From Ascaphus truei (taxonomy: Eukaryota; Chordata; Amphibia; Anura; Ascaphidae): a stretch of 64,000 nt of DNA. Where the stretch lies: positions 305,049,027-305,113,026 of the forward strand of contig CM071568.1 in assembly GCA_036426205.1 (NCBI GenBank). The letters are read 5' to 3'. The notes below the pieces were generated by a model. The model did not search any database, was not told where the DNA came from, and saw only the letters and a list, made by a program, of their open reading frames with translations. Every line of letters starts with the position of its first letter. Position 1 is the first letter of the stretch. Made by a program: the position numbers and the translations under genes. Below are positions 43,279-54,375 of the stretch, piece after piece.

Positions 43279-44640
43279 GGTGTAGAGGGAGAAAGGGGGT
43301 GGCCCGGGATTAAAGGGGTTGCACCCCATTTGGCCATCCCCTGACCTCACCAGGGAGACAAGGGGTTAACTGGGCTGAGGTCCAGAAATGTGATTTAACC
43401 CTTGTTATAACATGAAAATGTATATTCCCCTGTTCCCATGTTTTATTGTTATATCAGTGTCTGCATCACACACACACTAGGATCCATCCGGGAGGGCAAG
43501 GGTTAATAGTTGAATAGTGATTATAGCCCTTTGTGTAATTTTCCAGCCTTTTCAGGCACCATTTTGCAGGGTCCCATAGGCCGCCATTAGGGCTCAATGC
43601 ATTCTAATGGCGAATCGTGCTGTTTTGGTCCTGTTTCCTGTGAAGACCAGCAGGTGGCGTCCGAGAGGAGGAGCGGCGGTTTCCCATTGTAAGTCAATGG
43701 GCCCATTGACTTCAATGTAGATTCCTCGACGGCACTTTCAAGGAACGAGTTGGCTGCCGTCCAAACCGCAAAGCGGATACAATGTCCTTTAAAAGAGTTA
43801 AATCACTTTAGTCAAGTTCAACGTTAAGTGGCGTGGGAATCTACAGTATTAGAGCACCTAGAAATAAAATTCTTTTTGCCCCTAATTCCTAGGCCTCCCC
43901 CCACTCGACCACAACCGGGTCCCCGAATCCTGGACCCCCGAGAAGGGTCGAACCGAGAAGAGCGGGTCGCGCCATAGGTTCCAATGGCGGCGGCAGAAAC
44001 AGCTCAAGAAAACGACTAAGTGTGAAAAGCTGAAATTTATGAATCCATACCCGGTTCCGGAGGGTCCAGATGGCCAGGGTTTGGGGTACCTGTAGTCACT
44101 GCTCCGACATCGCTGCAGAACCATCCTTGACCTTCTTGGACCAACGTGATGGAGTATGGACCCCCTTGAATGTTCGGGACTTTTCCCATAGACTTCAATG
44201 GCGGCCAATTTCCATTGACCGGCTATGGCGGAAAAACCCCATTGACTTCAACGGCGGCGTTGCCCCGTTGAAAGTCTATGGCGGCGGATTCCCATAGCCG
44301 CCAACGGCGGCGGTTTGCCATTGAAAGTCTATGGTGGCGAAGCCCGTTTTCAAAGGGGATTTAGTGAAAAAACGTGATTTAATTTACAGCGCAGTTTTCT
44401 GTAATAAAATGAGAAAAGGTTTAAAGTGTATTTGTGTAACTCCGGTTCCGAAGGTCGTAGCAAGTCGCAAATTGGACCATAGGGTGTCCCAGTTCCGGCA
44501 TTGAGAACTGGGAAGTTTGGACCTGCTGGACCCAACGGAACCGGATATTTTAATATGTTTGTGTTTTATCTTTAATACTGTGTCCCAAGGTATGGACAGA
44601 ACCCAGAGGAAATTCCTTTTGCATACCAGGGCAGCATATG

Positions 44641-45503
44641 CAAAGTGAAAACCTGTCCTGCGCTTCAGTTACACAGCAATTGCACCAGGGTGTCAAGCTG
44701 TCATGTACCTGGGTGGGAGGGAGCAATAATGGACCCTAGTGTGACCGGAGTGTATGGAGAGGTAAAATAGGTTGAAAAATCTTACCTTGAAGCTCCACTC
44801 CGGTCTGGGTCCTGCTCTCTTCTTCCTCCAGCGTCCGCGTGCTGCCTTCGGTGCTTGTAGATAGATGGGTATGTGAAGAAGGCGCTACTGCGCATGACAG
44901 AACTGCTCAATGTCCCGGATGAAGCAAAACAAACTTTATTGGCACAATTACAATGGGGCTACACCAGTCTCAATTTATCATGTACCTTTGATTGTTTGGT
45001 TTACATTTACACTATGTTTTACCCAAACTCAGGGATTAGAGACTGCTGGCTTAAAGTAAGGTTCAGAGGGATTACGAGGTGGTTTCTTTCAATGTTGCTA
45101 GTATCTTTTTAGAGTATCTTTTTAGAGTACCTTCATGTTCAAGATTAGCCTTTCGATTCATTAATGTGTATAATGTTTATTATTTATTTTTCATGTTCAC
45201 TTATAAGCCATTCTTGTATGATACAATATGCAATTACATAGCATGATGTTTAAAAATATTTTTTCATGAAGGGGTTAATTATTACTGTTACCCGTTTTCG
45301 CGGGCTTTTTACTTTAAATTGTTCAGGCAGCACCACGTCTCCTCACTCCAAGACGAAGCCCTATTCCTAAGGGTGAAACGCGTAGAGGAGGAGATCGTGG
45401 TGTAGCCCCATTGTAATTGTGCCAATAAAGTTTGTTTTGCTTCATCCGGGACATTGAGCAGTTCTGTCATGCGCAGTAGCGCCTTCTTCACATACCCATC
45501 TAC
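44641..45503 (+). mobile_element. PLE-derived insertion with inverted terminal repeats
   Basis: Flanked by CCAGGGCAGCATATG (44626-44640 and 45504-45518), a 15-bp target duplication. It contains two 105-bp copies in opposite orientation (44862-44966 and 45398-45502) that appear identical by eye, and a hammerhead-like hairpin just before the right copy. PLE terminal repeats are known in both direct and inverted arrangements. No coding region is seen. Confidence 0.6.
45351..45385 (+). ncRNA. Hammerhead-like hairpin (copy d)
   Basis: GACGA, A, GCCCT/AGGGT stem, then GAAACGCGTAG. An outer stem (CACCACG...CTCCTC with GAGGAG...CGTGGTG) encloses it, as expected for an RNA domain. The CUGANGA box is degraded. 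Confidence 0.35.
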
Positions 45504-45645
45504 CCAGGGCAGCATATGGTCCGAGAGGTGATCCAATGTCTAGGACTTAAGTATTGTTCAAAGGATTTTGTCACCCTCACTGTTTACCTGAGGGCGGAGA
45601 CGACTCAAACCAGAACAGTCTGTAAGTGTCCCATTTAACACCTTA

Positions 45646-45745
45646 CAACAAAGAGTATCCTACCAGAAATCCCAACTGGTAGACTGGCTGGCATTCCTGA
45701 TGCAAATGTGGGGCTGCAGAAATGTGACCCCAGAGTCCAACTGAG
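45646..45745 (+). repeat. 100-bp direct repeat, left of the PLE
   Basis: 98 of 100 bases match 48132-48231. The two copies flank the PLE at 45746-48131. Confidence 0.8.
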
Positions 45746-45752
45746 TCACATG

Positions 45753-46115
45753 GCGGAGATATATTGACGATATTATTTTCATTTGGAGAGGCACAGAAGA
45801 TGATCTAAATCTGTTTCTTATATATTTAGACAATAACAATCTTAACCTCAAATTTACGTCTAATATAAGTAAATCTAGTATTAACTTTTTAGACTTAACG
45901 ATATATTTAGAAAATGACTGTATTAAAACAAAAAATTATTTTAAGGAAGTGGACGCCAATAATTTTATTCTCCAGTCCAGCTGCCATCTTGATAAATGGA
46001 TATCGAATATACCATACGGCAAGTATCGCAGAATTAAACGTAATTGTACAGAGAATTCTGTCTTTACAGAACAGTCTACTATTTGAAACTAAAATTTAAA
46101 GAGAGAAATAGAGTT
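45753..46115 (+). pseudogene. PLE RT palm/thumb fragment
   Basis: The YIDD catalytic motif is followed by a GTEDDLNLFLIYLDNNNLNL stretch and LDLTIYL. Upstream RT blocks are absent because of 5' truncation. Confidence 0.7.
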
Positions 46116-46449
46116 AAAGTCTAAAAATATTGAACACTGCTCTGAAAGAATCAATCTAGAAACTTGAATATTGTATGGTACCACCAGATCTAGAAGCAGA
46201 CAACAGGACTAACAGACACAGATACGTGGATATTGACACAAGCCATGACGGAGTAGGAAAGCAAAAAAATTTGGTGGCAACATTCTCATAGCAACGGTGG
46301 GCTATATGAAAATAATACGATCTATTTAGTGTAGGATCTATACTTACCCGATAGAGCACTAAATGATTTTAAAAAGAGCACCAATATTAAAAATAAACTG
46401 GCTCTTAGTGCTTAAAGAAAAAACAATAAACCACTCACTCTTGGGAGAA

Positions 46450-46915
46450 TTTACCCAAAGGTTTTTTTAATTGTAAAGATTTGCACAGCATGTCACTATT
46501 CAGTTCCGCCTCACCTGATAGTTTCATCTCCTCCTCCACTCAGAAGTCCATAAAAAAAACAACCCTTAACGCTCAGTCCAATTTTGTGTATATCTCCTAG
46601 AGTGCAGTTGTGATACCAATATATAGGAAAACCATAACGTCCCTGAAAGTGCGCATATATGAGCACATTGGTAACATTAAAAAAGAAACTCACCACACAC
46701 AGTGTTTCTAACAACCACTTTTAATAGCTCACAACTCAAACCCCCAGGTCTTACCTACAAAGCCATTGAAACAATAATGCCCCATGGAGAGGGGGAAATA
46801 GAAATCTAGCATAATTAAAAGGAGTCATATTGGATGTTATGAACTCCAAACAATGTCCCTCAGGTTTAAATTTAGACTTTGATGTGAAGCCTTTTTATGA
46901 TGTGACACTTTATGA
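46450..46915 (+). pseudogene. PLE GIY-YIG endonuclease, degenerate
   Basis: Fragments in several frames follow the family order: KICTACHYSV, YIGKTITSLKVRIYEHIG, a Tyr-containing KAIETIMPHGEG stretch and LQTMSPSGLNLDFD-type sequence. No frame is continuous. Confidence 0.55.
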
Positions 46916-47447
46916 TGTAACTTTTATATATATGCCATTTTTTTTTGATGTGATTTTAATTATACATCTCTTGCTCTCCTTAGACCTTATAATAGCTGTA
47001 ATTCTATTAGTAGAGAAGGGTTTTTATGTAGAATGTATTTTATGTTTATAATTATTTTTATAATTTTCATATTTCATTTCTATATAAATAAAAAATAAAT
47101 TTTATCGTGACGCTAAGTTCTAATTTCAAATACTTTTAAAAAAAATATAAGTTTTTAAATAATTTTTGGACTCCATATATGTTTTGATATGGAGATAACA
47201 TAACTGCACACACAAATGTACCAAATTTATTCTGCAATAATGTATATATATTTTGAATACTATGTATAATATGTCAAAACAAGTACAATTAGAATCTAGA
47301 ACATTGGATACTTGAGATTTACTAATTAGCCAGTTGCATTTTAGTCCTAATAATATGATATCTCTTTAAGACACTAATTAGGAACCACTCTATCAGTAAA
47401 ATATGTAGGGTATATAATCTAATAGACACATCATCACCCAACACCTC

Positions 47448-47480
47448 CTGAAAGAACCTCTGAGGCGTGAAACGCGTAGG
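47448..47480 (+). ncRNA. Hammerhead-like hairpin (copy e)
   Basis: CTGAAAGA, A, a CCTC/GAGG stem, then GTGAAACGCGTAGG. It lies about 550 bp downstream of the endonuclease end, similar to copies a and b. Confidence 0.35.
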
Positions 47481-48131
47481 TGAAGGTGATTCACAGCCAG
47501 CTCGTCAACCGGACATCCAATTCCTCAAGTCTCGCTGACGTCACATCCGCTGAACGCAGTCATGAGACGTACGTTGAGAAGAAGGGAAGGAAAAACAGCC
47601 CGAAGATACCGGAGGCGAGATCCATTGCGTATCTAAATGCTTTTAAATAGCATACATCATGTGAGTGTATTGTAATATTTTTACCACTTTAGTACAGCTT
47701 TTATCCAGATCGCACTATGTTGACTCTTCTGTGTTTAACCATTTAAGGAACACATTCCCACACCAAGGCTCAAGTCAGTTCATCCCCACTGCAGAGATAT
47801 ATCTAAAGATACCTTTATGCACACAGCATCATCCTCACACTTGTGAGTATATTACTATTAGACCTAAAGAAGAGTACTTATCTGCCACAGTACTGCACCA
47901 TCAGTTTTATTTTTTATCTCCACATGTTTGTGCTTCCCTTTGATCACCACGTCGCCATACTCACCTGGGATTGAGAGAGCAGTCCTGCACTGGGTCACAG
48001 CAGCATTCAAAGGATTTGTTTGTATCACTTCAATTTATTTAATTTATGGTTTATATGTTAAGATGTTAATATTAGATTAACACGTGTTTAGAATTTATAT
48101 TAGAGCGCCACTATTGATATACCACGTTTTG

Positions 48132-48231
48132 CAACAAAGAGTATCCTGCCAGAAATCCCAACTGGTAGACTGGCTGGCATTCCTGATGCAAATGTGGGGC
48201 TGCAGAAATGAGACCCCAGAGTCCAACTGAG
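48132..48231 (+). repeat. 100-bp direct repeat, right of the PLE
   Basis: Second copy of 45646-45745. The gypsy LTR resumes from here. Confidence 0.8.
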
Positions 48232-48347
48232 CATGTGCCAACTAGCTGGGGGCATGTATCAAAATGTGTTCCCACGTTAGAGAGTGGCTACAGTTAATTG
48301 AAAACCAATCACCTGTACTTAATGTTAAGGATAGGGTTACAAAAGGT

Positions 48348-48356
48348 ATATAAATT
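48348..48356 (+). promoter_or_regulatory. TATA box of the SCAN-gypsy LTR
   Basis: TATATAAAT, with CCAAT about 40 bp upstream and AATAAA about 150 bp downstream. Confidence 0.55.
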
Positions 48357-48591
48357 GTGGTAACCCAGATATCCATTGTCTTCTATACCATCTTGATTGC
48401 TGGAGAAATGCTGTGCAACAAACTTCTCATTCCCCATCCCCCAAAGTAAGTGCTATATCTTGTCTGTTACTGTACTATATTGCGTGTTCACCTATCCAAA
48501 GGAATAAATATACTTTATTATATCTAAGCCTCGTCCAGTTCAAACCCAGTTATTTGGTATAAATCACAGCCTGTCATAAGCTATCGTGACA

Positions 48592-49582
48592 GCCGCCATA
48601 GACTTACAACTGGAATCCGCCGCCGTCAATTGGGAGACGGCCGCCATTGAAGCCTATGGGAAAAAGTCACAAACCTTTATGGTGGTCCATACTCCATCGG
48701 GTTGGCCAGAGAGGGTCGGGAATGGTTCTGCGGTCATGCCGGAACAGTGACTACAGGCACCCCAAACCACGGCCCTCTGGACCCTCCAGAACCGGAGATA
48801 TGGACTTATGATTTTCAGGGTTTCGGACTTAGCCGTTTTCTCGTGCTGCTTCTGCCCCCGCCATTGAAACCTATGGCGCGACCCCGCTCCGTCAGCACAA
48901 CCCTTTCTGGGGGTCCTGGATTCTTGGACCCAGTGGTGGTCAAGTGAGGGGGGGCCTAGGAGCTAGGGGCAAAAATAATTTTATTCCCAGGTGCCCTAGA
49001 ACCTAAGATTCCCACGCCACTTGTCATTGAACTTGAACTAACAGTGATCAAAGCTCTTTTTCAGATATTGTATCCGCTTTGCGGTTTTGCAGTTTGGACG
49101 ACTACCAACTCGTTCCTGGAAATCGCCGTCGAGGAATCTCCATTTAAGTCAATGGGCCCATTGACTTACAATGGGAAACTGCCGCTCCTCCTCTCGGACG
49201 CCACCTGCTGGTCGTTGAGGGAAACAGGTCCAAAACAGCAAGATCCGCCATTGAAGTGAATGGAGCTCCAATGGCGGCCTATGGGACTCTGCAAAATGGT
49301 GCCTGAAAAGGTGGGAAAATAAAATAAAGGGCTATAATCACTATTCAACTATTAACCCTTGCCCTCCCGGATGGATCCCAGTGTGCGTGTGGTGCAGACA
49401 TTGACATTATAATAAAACATGGGAACAGGGGAACATACATTTTCATGACATACTGTAGCAAGGTGTAAACCACATTCCTGGACCACAGTCCAGTTAACCC
49501 CTTGCCTCCCTGGTGAGGTCAGGGGGTGGCCATATGGGGTGCAACCCATTTAATACCGGGCCAATCCCCCTCTCCCTCTACA
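48592..49582 (-). mobile_element. SCAN-gypsy LTR, minus orientation, 3' truncated
   Basis: On the minus strand it begins TGTAGAGGGAGAGGGGG at 49582 and follows the sequence of the LTR at 43279 for about 1 kb. It stops at 48592, where it abuts the end of the plus-strand LTR, so the two lie tail to tail. Confidence 0.7.
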
Positions 49583-50510
49583 CACATAGACCCAGATTCA
49601 TGACTCAGTGGGTGACAGATCTGACAGGGCCACTAGAAGACGAGGACTGGACGGAAATCTTTAAGGCAGCTGCCAGTAGCTCGATCTGCACGACTTTAAA
49701 GGAGAACTCATATAAAGTAATGTTGAGGTGGTATCTCACCCCAGTTAGATTGGCTAAATTTATCCCAGGCAGTGCGGGGAAAGGGGGAGCTGGTGCACAT
49801 GCTGTGGTCCTGACCACAAATCATACCCGTTTGGAGTCAAATTAGAGATTGGTTGCAGAGGATCTTGGGCCTCCCAATTCAGCTAGACCCGTGGCTGTTT
49901 CTGTTAAGCAAACCTACAAAAGAAGTGTCAAGATCGGGGAACAAATTAATTGCACATTTTGCAACGGCTATGAGGTGCGAGACCGCAGCATTGTGGAATC
50001 AGAATGCAATTCCATCAATAGGAAAAATTCGGAACAGGATTTGGTTTGTTTGCCAGATGGAAAAGTTGAGTTTGGTTAACGACACTGGCCCAAATTTCCA
50101 AAAGGTCTGGTGCCATGAGTGGCACAGACGGTTATCCAGGGGTGAGCAATGCCACCGTCTGGCTCTGACAGGATCAGGCGAGTTTCATCTTGATGGCGGT
50201 GGTCGGATACGGAAGAACTAGGAGACGATAGTGGACACCCCCCCCCCCCCACGGGGACACTGAAGTGGGCGGGCACCCTCCTTACCCAGGGCTACGGAGT
50301 TAACGCAAGCAGCGATCTCAGATCATCTGCACATGTTAGGAGAGCCTCTGTGACACCTCCCCCAGACCCCTCCCCCCCAATTCCTCACCTTATTGTCATT
50401 CCCTTCCCATGTCTGTTTAGATGTTGTATGTCCATAATTGTTTTTTTACGGTACTTATTATATGAATGTATGCTATATACTTAAAACCCAATAAAATGAA
50501 AGTTAAAAAA
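49583..50510 (+). mobile_element. L1 3' fragment
   Basis: Matches 37022-37963 of the L1, including the HAVVLTTNHT-region frameshift, the C-run and the poly-A. Its left edge coincides with the LTR end at 49582. Confidence 0.8.
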
Positions 50511-50705
50511 AAACGCATGTTGCACAGGTTGCATTTCTCCGCCATTGGAGTCAATGGCAGAAACTCAATTTAAACAATTCACCATACTCCGTTTGGTTAT
50601 CGGAGAGGGTCGGGAATTGCCATGCAATCATGCTCCAGCGGTGACTGCAGTGTGGCCAAGTCCCAGCTCTCTAGTTCTTACCGAACCGGAGATATGGGTT
50701 CCCAG

Positions 50706-51290
50706 TTTATTGTATTGTATTGTATGTCTTTATTTATATAGCGCCATTAATGTACATAGTACTTCACAGCAGTAATACACGTGGTAAGCAAATAAATAAC
50801 AGATAATATAAATAACAGATCATGGGAATAAGTGCTTTATACATTAAGGAAGAGGAGTCCCTGCCCCAAGTAGCTTACAGTCTAATTGGTAGGTAGGGCG
50901 AACGTACAGAGAGAGTAGGAGGGAGTTCTGGTAAGTGCGTCTGCAGGGGGCCAAGCTTTATGTATCATGTGTTCAGTATATCCACAGTATTATTCATTTG
51001 CTTCTTTAAGCAAGTGTGTCTTAAGTTGGGTCTTAAAGGTGGATAGAGAGGGGGCTAGTCGAGTACTGAGGGGAAGGGCATTCCAGAGGTGTGGGGCAGT
51101 CAGTGAAAAAGGTTTAAGGCGGGAGAGGGCTTTAGATACAAAGGGGACAGAAAGAAGACATCCTTGAGAAGAACGCAAGAGTCTGGATGGTGCATAACGA
51201 GAAATTAGGGCTGAGATGTAAGGAGGGGCAGAAGAGTAGTGGCCATTCTTGTGGGTGCTGGCTGCAGTCCTTTATTTATTTAGTTTATGC
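50706..51290 (-). mobile_element. L2/CR1-type LINE, 3' end
   Basis: The minus strand from 51178 encodes SLTAPHLWNALPLSTRLAPS and LKTHLLKEANE, the RT C-terminus. A 3' UTR follows, ending in a (TACAA)n tail at 50706-50725 with ATATAAATAAAGACAT. It is a younger copy than the one at 24236. Confidence 0.75.
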
Positions 51291-51649
51291 AGTTTTTCAC
51301 TTAGAGCTTTCACCGCCTCATGGCTTTCCTCAGCCATTGTGGTCAATCGCGTGGCCCTCGTGGTGGACGCGACCCTTTCCCGTGGCCATTTACCATCGGA
51401 CCCGGTTGGGGTCGAGTAAGGGGTTTCCCCTGAGATAGGGGCAAAAATAATTAGACCACTACCTGCCCTAGGACCGGAGTTACAATTTTAATAGGTTTGA
51501 ACTTGGCCGTGACCAAGGTCCAATGGCACTTTAGTGATTAAAGGCTCTTTCATTGAAATTGTATCCGCTTTCGGAGTTTGCAGTTTGGCTGGCAGCCAAC
51601 TCGTCCTTGGAGAGCGGAATCGAGGAATCCCCATTGAAAGACATTATGG

Positions 51650-52415
51650 CAGGCCTGCACAACTCGTAAAGCGAGAAGGGCTGAACTGCTCCAAGGAAAA
51701 AAAATTTGGGCCGCACGGGTAAAATCAGCATCATCATCATCCTCATATCTCCCCCAGAACCCCTCACTATCAACCTTTGTGATACTCCCCATCAATCTCT
51801 TATAACCCCATCTCTTCCCCTCACCCACACACATAATACTCCCCCTCCACATCAAACACACAATACCCCCCTGCACACCACACACCCCCCTGCACCTCAC
51901 ATCCTTCTCCCCCTGCACCTCCCATCATTCTCCCCAATTGCACCTCATATCACTCTCCCCCCTTGCACCTCATATCACTCTCCCCCCTTGCACCTCACAT
52001 CACCCTCCCCTGCACCTCCAATGACCCTCCCCTGCACCTCCAATCGTCCCCCCCCTGCCTTCAATAGCCCCCCCCCCGCACTTCAAATAGCCCCCCCCCC
52101 GCACTTCAAATAGCCCCCCTCTGCACTTCAAATCACATCATCTCGCTCCCCCCCCCTTCCCTTCACTACCTTGCGGTGGAGGAGGCGGCGGCAGAGCAGG
52201 CAGGAGTGCACGCACGCTCTAGCAAGCAGCAGGCTGGAAGTGCCTCAATGCTAGAGCGCGCTGCTACCCTGCGAGGGGGAGAGCGGGCTCGCGGGAGAGG
52301 GGGAGAGCAGGCTCACGGGGGGCGTGGGAGAGAGGACTCGGGAGGGAGGGGGAGAGCAGAAAGCCGCCGCGGGTCGCACGGTGAGTGCAGGCGGGCCGCG
52401 TGTTGTGCAGGCCTG
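51650..52415 (+). mobile_element. hAT-type non-autonomous element (766 bp)
   Basis: Perfect 14-bp terminal inverted repeats CAGGCCTGCACAAC and GTTGTGCAGGCCTG, flanked by CATTATGG and CATTACGC, an imperfect 8-bp duplication. The left end resembles Charlie-type hAT elements (GGGCCGCACGG). The middle is C-rich with repeated CCCCTGCACCTC units. No transposase, so it would need one supplied in trans. Confidence 0.75.
51825..52150 (+). repeat. CCCTGCACCTCACATCA-type minisatellite inside the hAT element
   Basis: About fifteen irregular units of 15-25 bp built on CCCCTGCACCTC(A)CATC, with poly-C runs. Confidence 0.75.
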
Positions 52416-52864
52416 CATTACGCCATTCATTTCAATGGAGAAGCTCCGCTCCTCCTCTCGGGCACCACCTGCTGGTCTTCTCAGGTATCGGGCCCAAAAC
52501 GGTGAAATCTCCATAGATTCCTATGGAGCTTCAATGGCGACCTATGGTACCGGTTGCAAATGGAGAGTGAAAAGGCGGGAATGGGAACAAAGGGTCATAA
52601 ATACACAACCACCATTAACCCTTTCCCTCCTGACCTGATCCCAGTGTATGTGTTTGGTGCATACACTGTAGGGGTACAAACAAAGATAATTAGGACAATA
52701 CATACAACCAGAAAAGAGAACACATTTTGCACTGAGGCAGGGTAATAAAAACACATGTAATCACTGTTACATTTAACCCCTCGCCTCGCACGGTGGTGGG
52801 GATGGCCAACTGGTGTGTAACCCCTTTATTACCGGGCCAACCCCCTCCCCCCCATCGCTACACT

Positions 52865-53040
52865 CTCCCTGCATGAATTTGTTGGTTTCTGAAGAGATAA
52901 CCCTTAACACTGAATTGTTTCCCACATTGAACAAGCAAATGGTTTCTCCCATGTAAATACTTGGGTGTGACAGGAGGTCACACTTTGTACTGAATTGTTT
53001 CCAACACCCTGAACTAGGGTTAGACAATAACAAAAATACT
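52865..53040 (-). pseudogene. Decayed zinc-finger fragment
   Basis: Same sequence as 25370-25556, about two finger periods with lost ligands. It starts directly at the LTR end, TCGCTACA. Confidence 0.5.
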
Positions 53041-53304
53041 TCCCACCATAAGAGTATTAAGTAATTTATCATGATAACAATATTCAGCAATATATTAACA
53101 CCCAATAGAAAGCAAAAAAGCAAAAGTCCTCAAAATGTTCAAGGTCATTTATTGTGAAACATATTTCTTCTACAAATGCATTTCATTCTTAATAAAATGT
53201 AAAAAAGCAAATACATTTGAGTATATTTTAAGAATAACAAATGATTCCATAAAAATGTTACACAAACTACAGCCACACTAAAGCCCCTTTCTTCACCATG
53301 TTAT

Positions 53305-54290
53305 TTTTATTTATTTATAAAAATGTTTTACCAGGAAGTAATACATTGAGAGTTACCTCTCGTTTTCACATATGTCCTGGGCATAGAGTTAAGATGACAA
53401 ATAATACATGGTTACAAAAAGTTACATAAGTGAACAGGGTATACATTATATACAAGATATTGCATGCACAGTTAAAGATAATATATATTATAGGCGTATG
53501 TAACAGTTACAGACCAGATTAAAATGTGAGACAGCCTTAGTTTTGAAAGAACTTAAACAGGTGGTGGATGCGACTGAGAATGTTGAGAAATTTGACATTA
53601 AGGGGGTCTAACGTAAACAGCACTGAAATCTCGGCAGCCATTTTGGCAGACTATCCTTGTCAGCCATTTTTGTCTTGTTTGCTATAAGTTTTGTATGTAA
53701 TTCAGTCTGTGTCTGTCTTCCATGTGTTATGTGCTGATTTCGGTGAAACTTGTCTGTGTGAACGTGAGAAAGCAGACTGCTTGTTGGGCTCTCAGTAGAT
53801 GCTTTGTATCCTTTGCCAGCTGCAAATGATGAGGTGATGAGGTGATGAGGAAGGAGTATGTGGGAGTGTGGGGCGGTAGAGAAAAGTCCAAACAAAAATG
53901 AGAAACCTTGGTAGAATTAGCTAGAGTCTGAGATAAGCACAGTTTCTCACATTGTAACTCTGAAACAAAGTATCAATAATAATGTGGAGGAAAGGTTACT
54001 GAAGCTGATGTAATCCTTTTTGCTGATTTACATATATTCATTTTGTTTCTTTATTATACAATTACGTTATTTTTATGACGCACAAGCGACCTCATAAAGG
54101 GGCGTAGGTTTTCGTTTTTAGGGTATAAATATATCACACCATATTAACTGTTAGAGAGCTTTTCTATAGCTTTCTCCTGTGTACACTGAATAAACTCATT
54201 TGATAACTACATTTTTTAACACGAGAGTCTCCGGTAGGTTGTTCCAGTTTTGGGGTGCACGATAAGAAAGTTTATAATTATCCCCTCGAC
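53305..54290 (-). mobile_element. LINE R1 3' end split by a solo LTR
   Basis: 53305-53580 and 54222-54250 are continuous in the copy at 25815-26145. The LTR at 53581-54221 separates the RT-coding tip (right) from the 3' UTR (left). Confidence 0.6.
53581..54221 (+). mobile_element. Solo LTR, family S3 (641 bp)
   Basis: Ends TGTTGAGAAA and TTTTTTAACA form a TGTT/AACA inverted repeat. TATAAAT lies at 54124-54130 and AATAAA at 54189-54194. The copy of the host LINE at 26080-26100 lacks it. No clean target duplication was found, although GAGA occurs near both edges. Confidence 0.65.
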
Positions 54291-54309
54291 CCCCCTTCTC
54301 CTGTACACA

Positions 54310-54375
54310 TTAATAGGGCATGGGGAGGCGAGGGTTAATGGGCATGGGGAGGCGAGGGTTAATGGGCATGGGGAA
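54310..54375 (+). repeat. Short minisatellite, GGGTTAATGGGCATGGGGAG unit
   Basis: About three 24-bp units, against fewer than two at 26150-26195. Confidence 0.75.

Larger units (their letters stand above)
45746..48131 (+). mobile_element. PLE insertion, RT end, endonuclease and 3' region
   Basis: The 5'-truncated element begins inside RT (RYIDDIIFIW near 45755) and keeps SINFLDLTIYLE. A GIY-YIG region follows at about 46450-46900, with degenerate YIGKTITSLKVRIYEHIGNI and CPSGLNLDFD. After that come a long AT-rich 3' region, a hammerhead-like hairpin (47448-47480) and about 640 bp of terminal sequence. Several frameshifts are present. It lies within the gypsy LTR and is flanked by the 100-bp direct repeats. 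Confidence 0.7.
43279..48591 (+). mobile_element. 3' LTR of the SCAN-gypsy element, about 1.95 kb, split by two PLEs
   Basis: Starts TGTAGAGGG after the polypurine tract and ends GCTATCGTGACA at 48591. Removing the insertions at 44641-45503 and 45746-48131 with one copy of each target duplication leaves about 1949 bp. Near the far end are CCAAT (48305-48309), TATATAAAT (48348-48356) and AATAAA (48503-48508), which is the expected U3-R-U5 order. The U3 part is full of self-complementary CCATTGACTTCAATGG-like words and explains the many similar blocks elsewhere in the window. Confidence 0.6.
50512..52862 (-). mobile_element. Related gypsy LTR with nested L2 and hAT insertions
   Basis: The minus strand begins TGTAGCGATGG at 52862 and shares GTTGGCCCGG and TTGGCCATCCCC with the SCAN-gypsy LTR, as a different subfamily. 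Interrupted by a hAT element (51650-52415) and an L2 end (50706-51290). Its 3' side stops at the L1 poly-A at 50510. Confidence 0.65.

Noticed and set aside
51825..52150. Telomere-like or satellite array
   Set aside because: Units are irregular, C-rich and confined to the hAT element.
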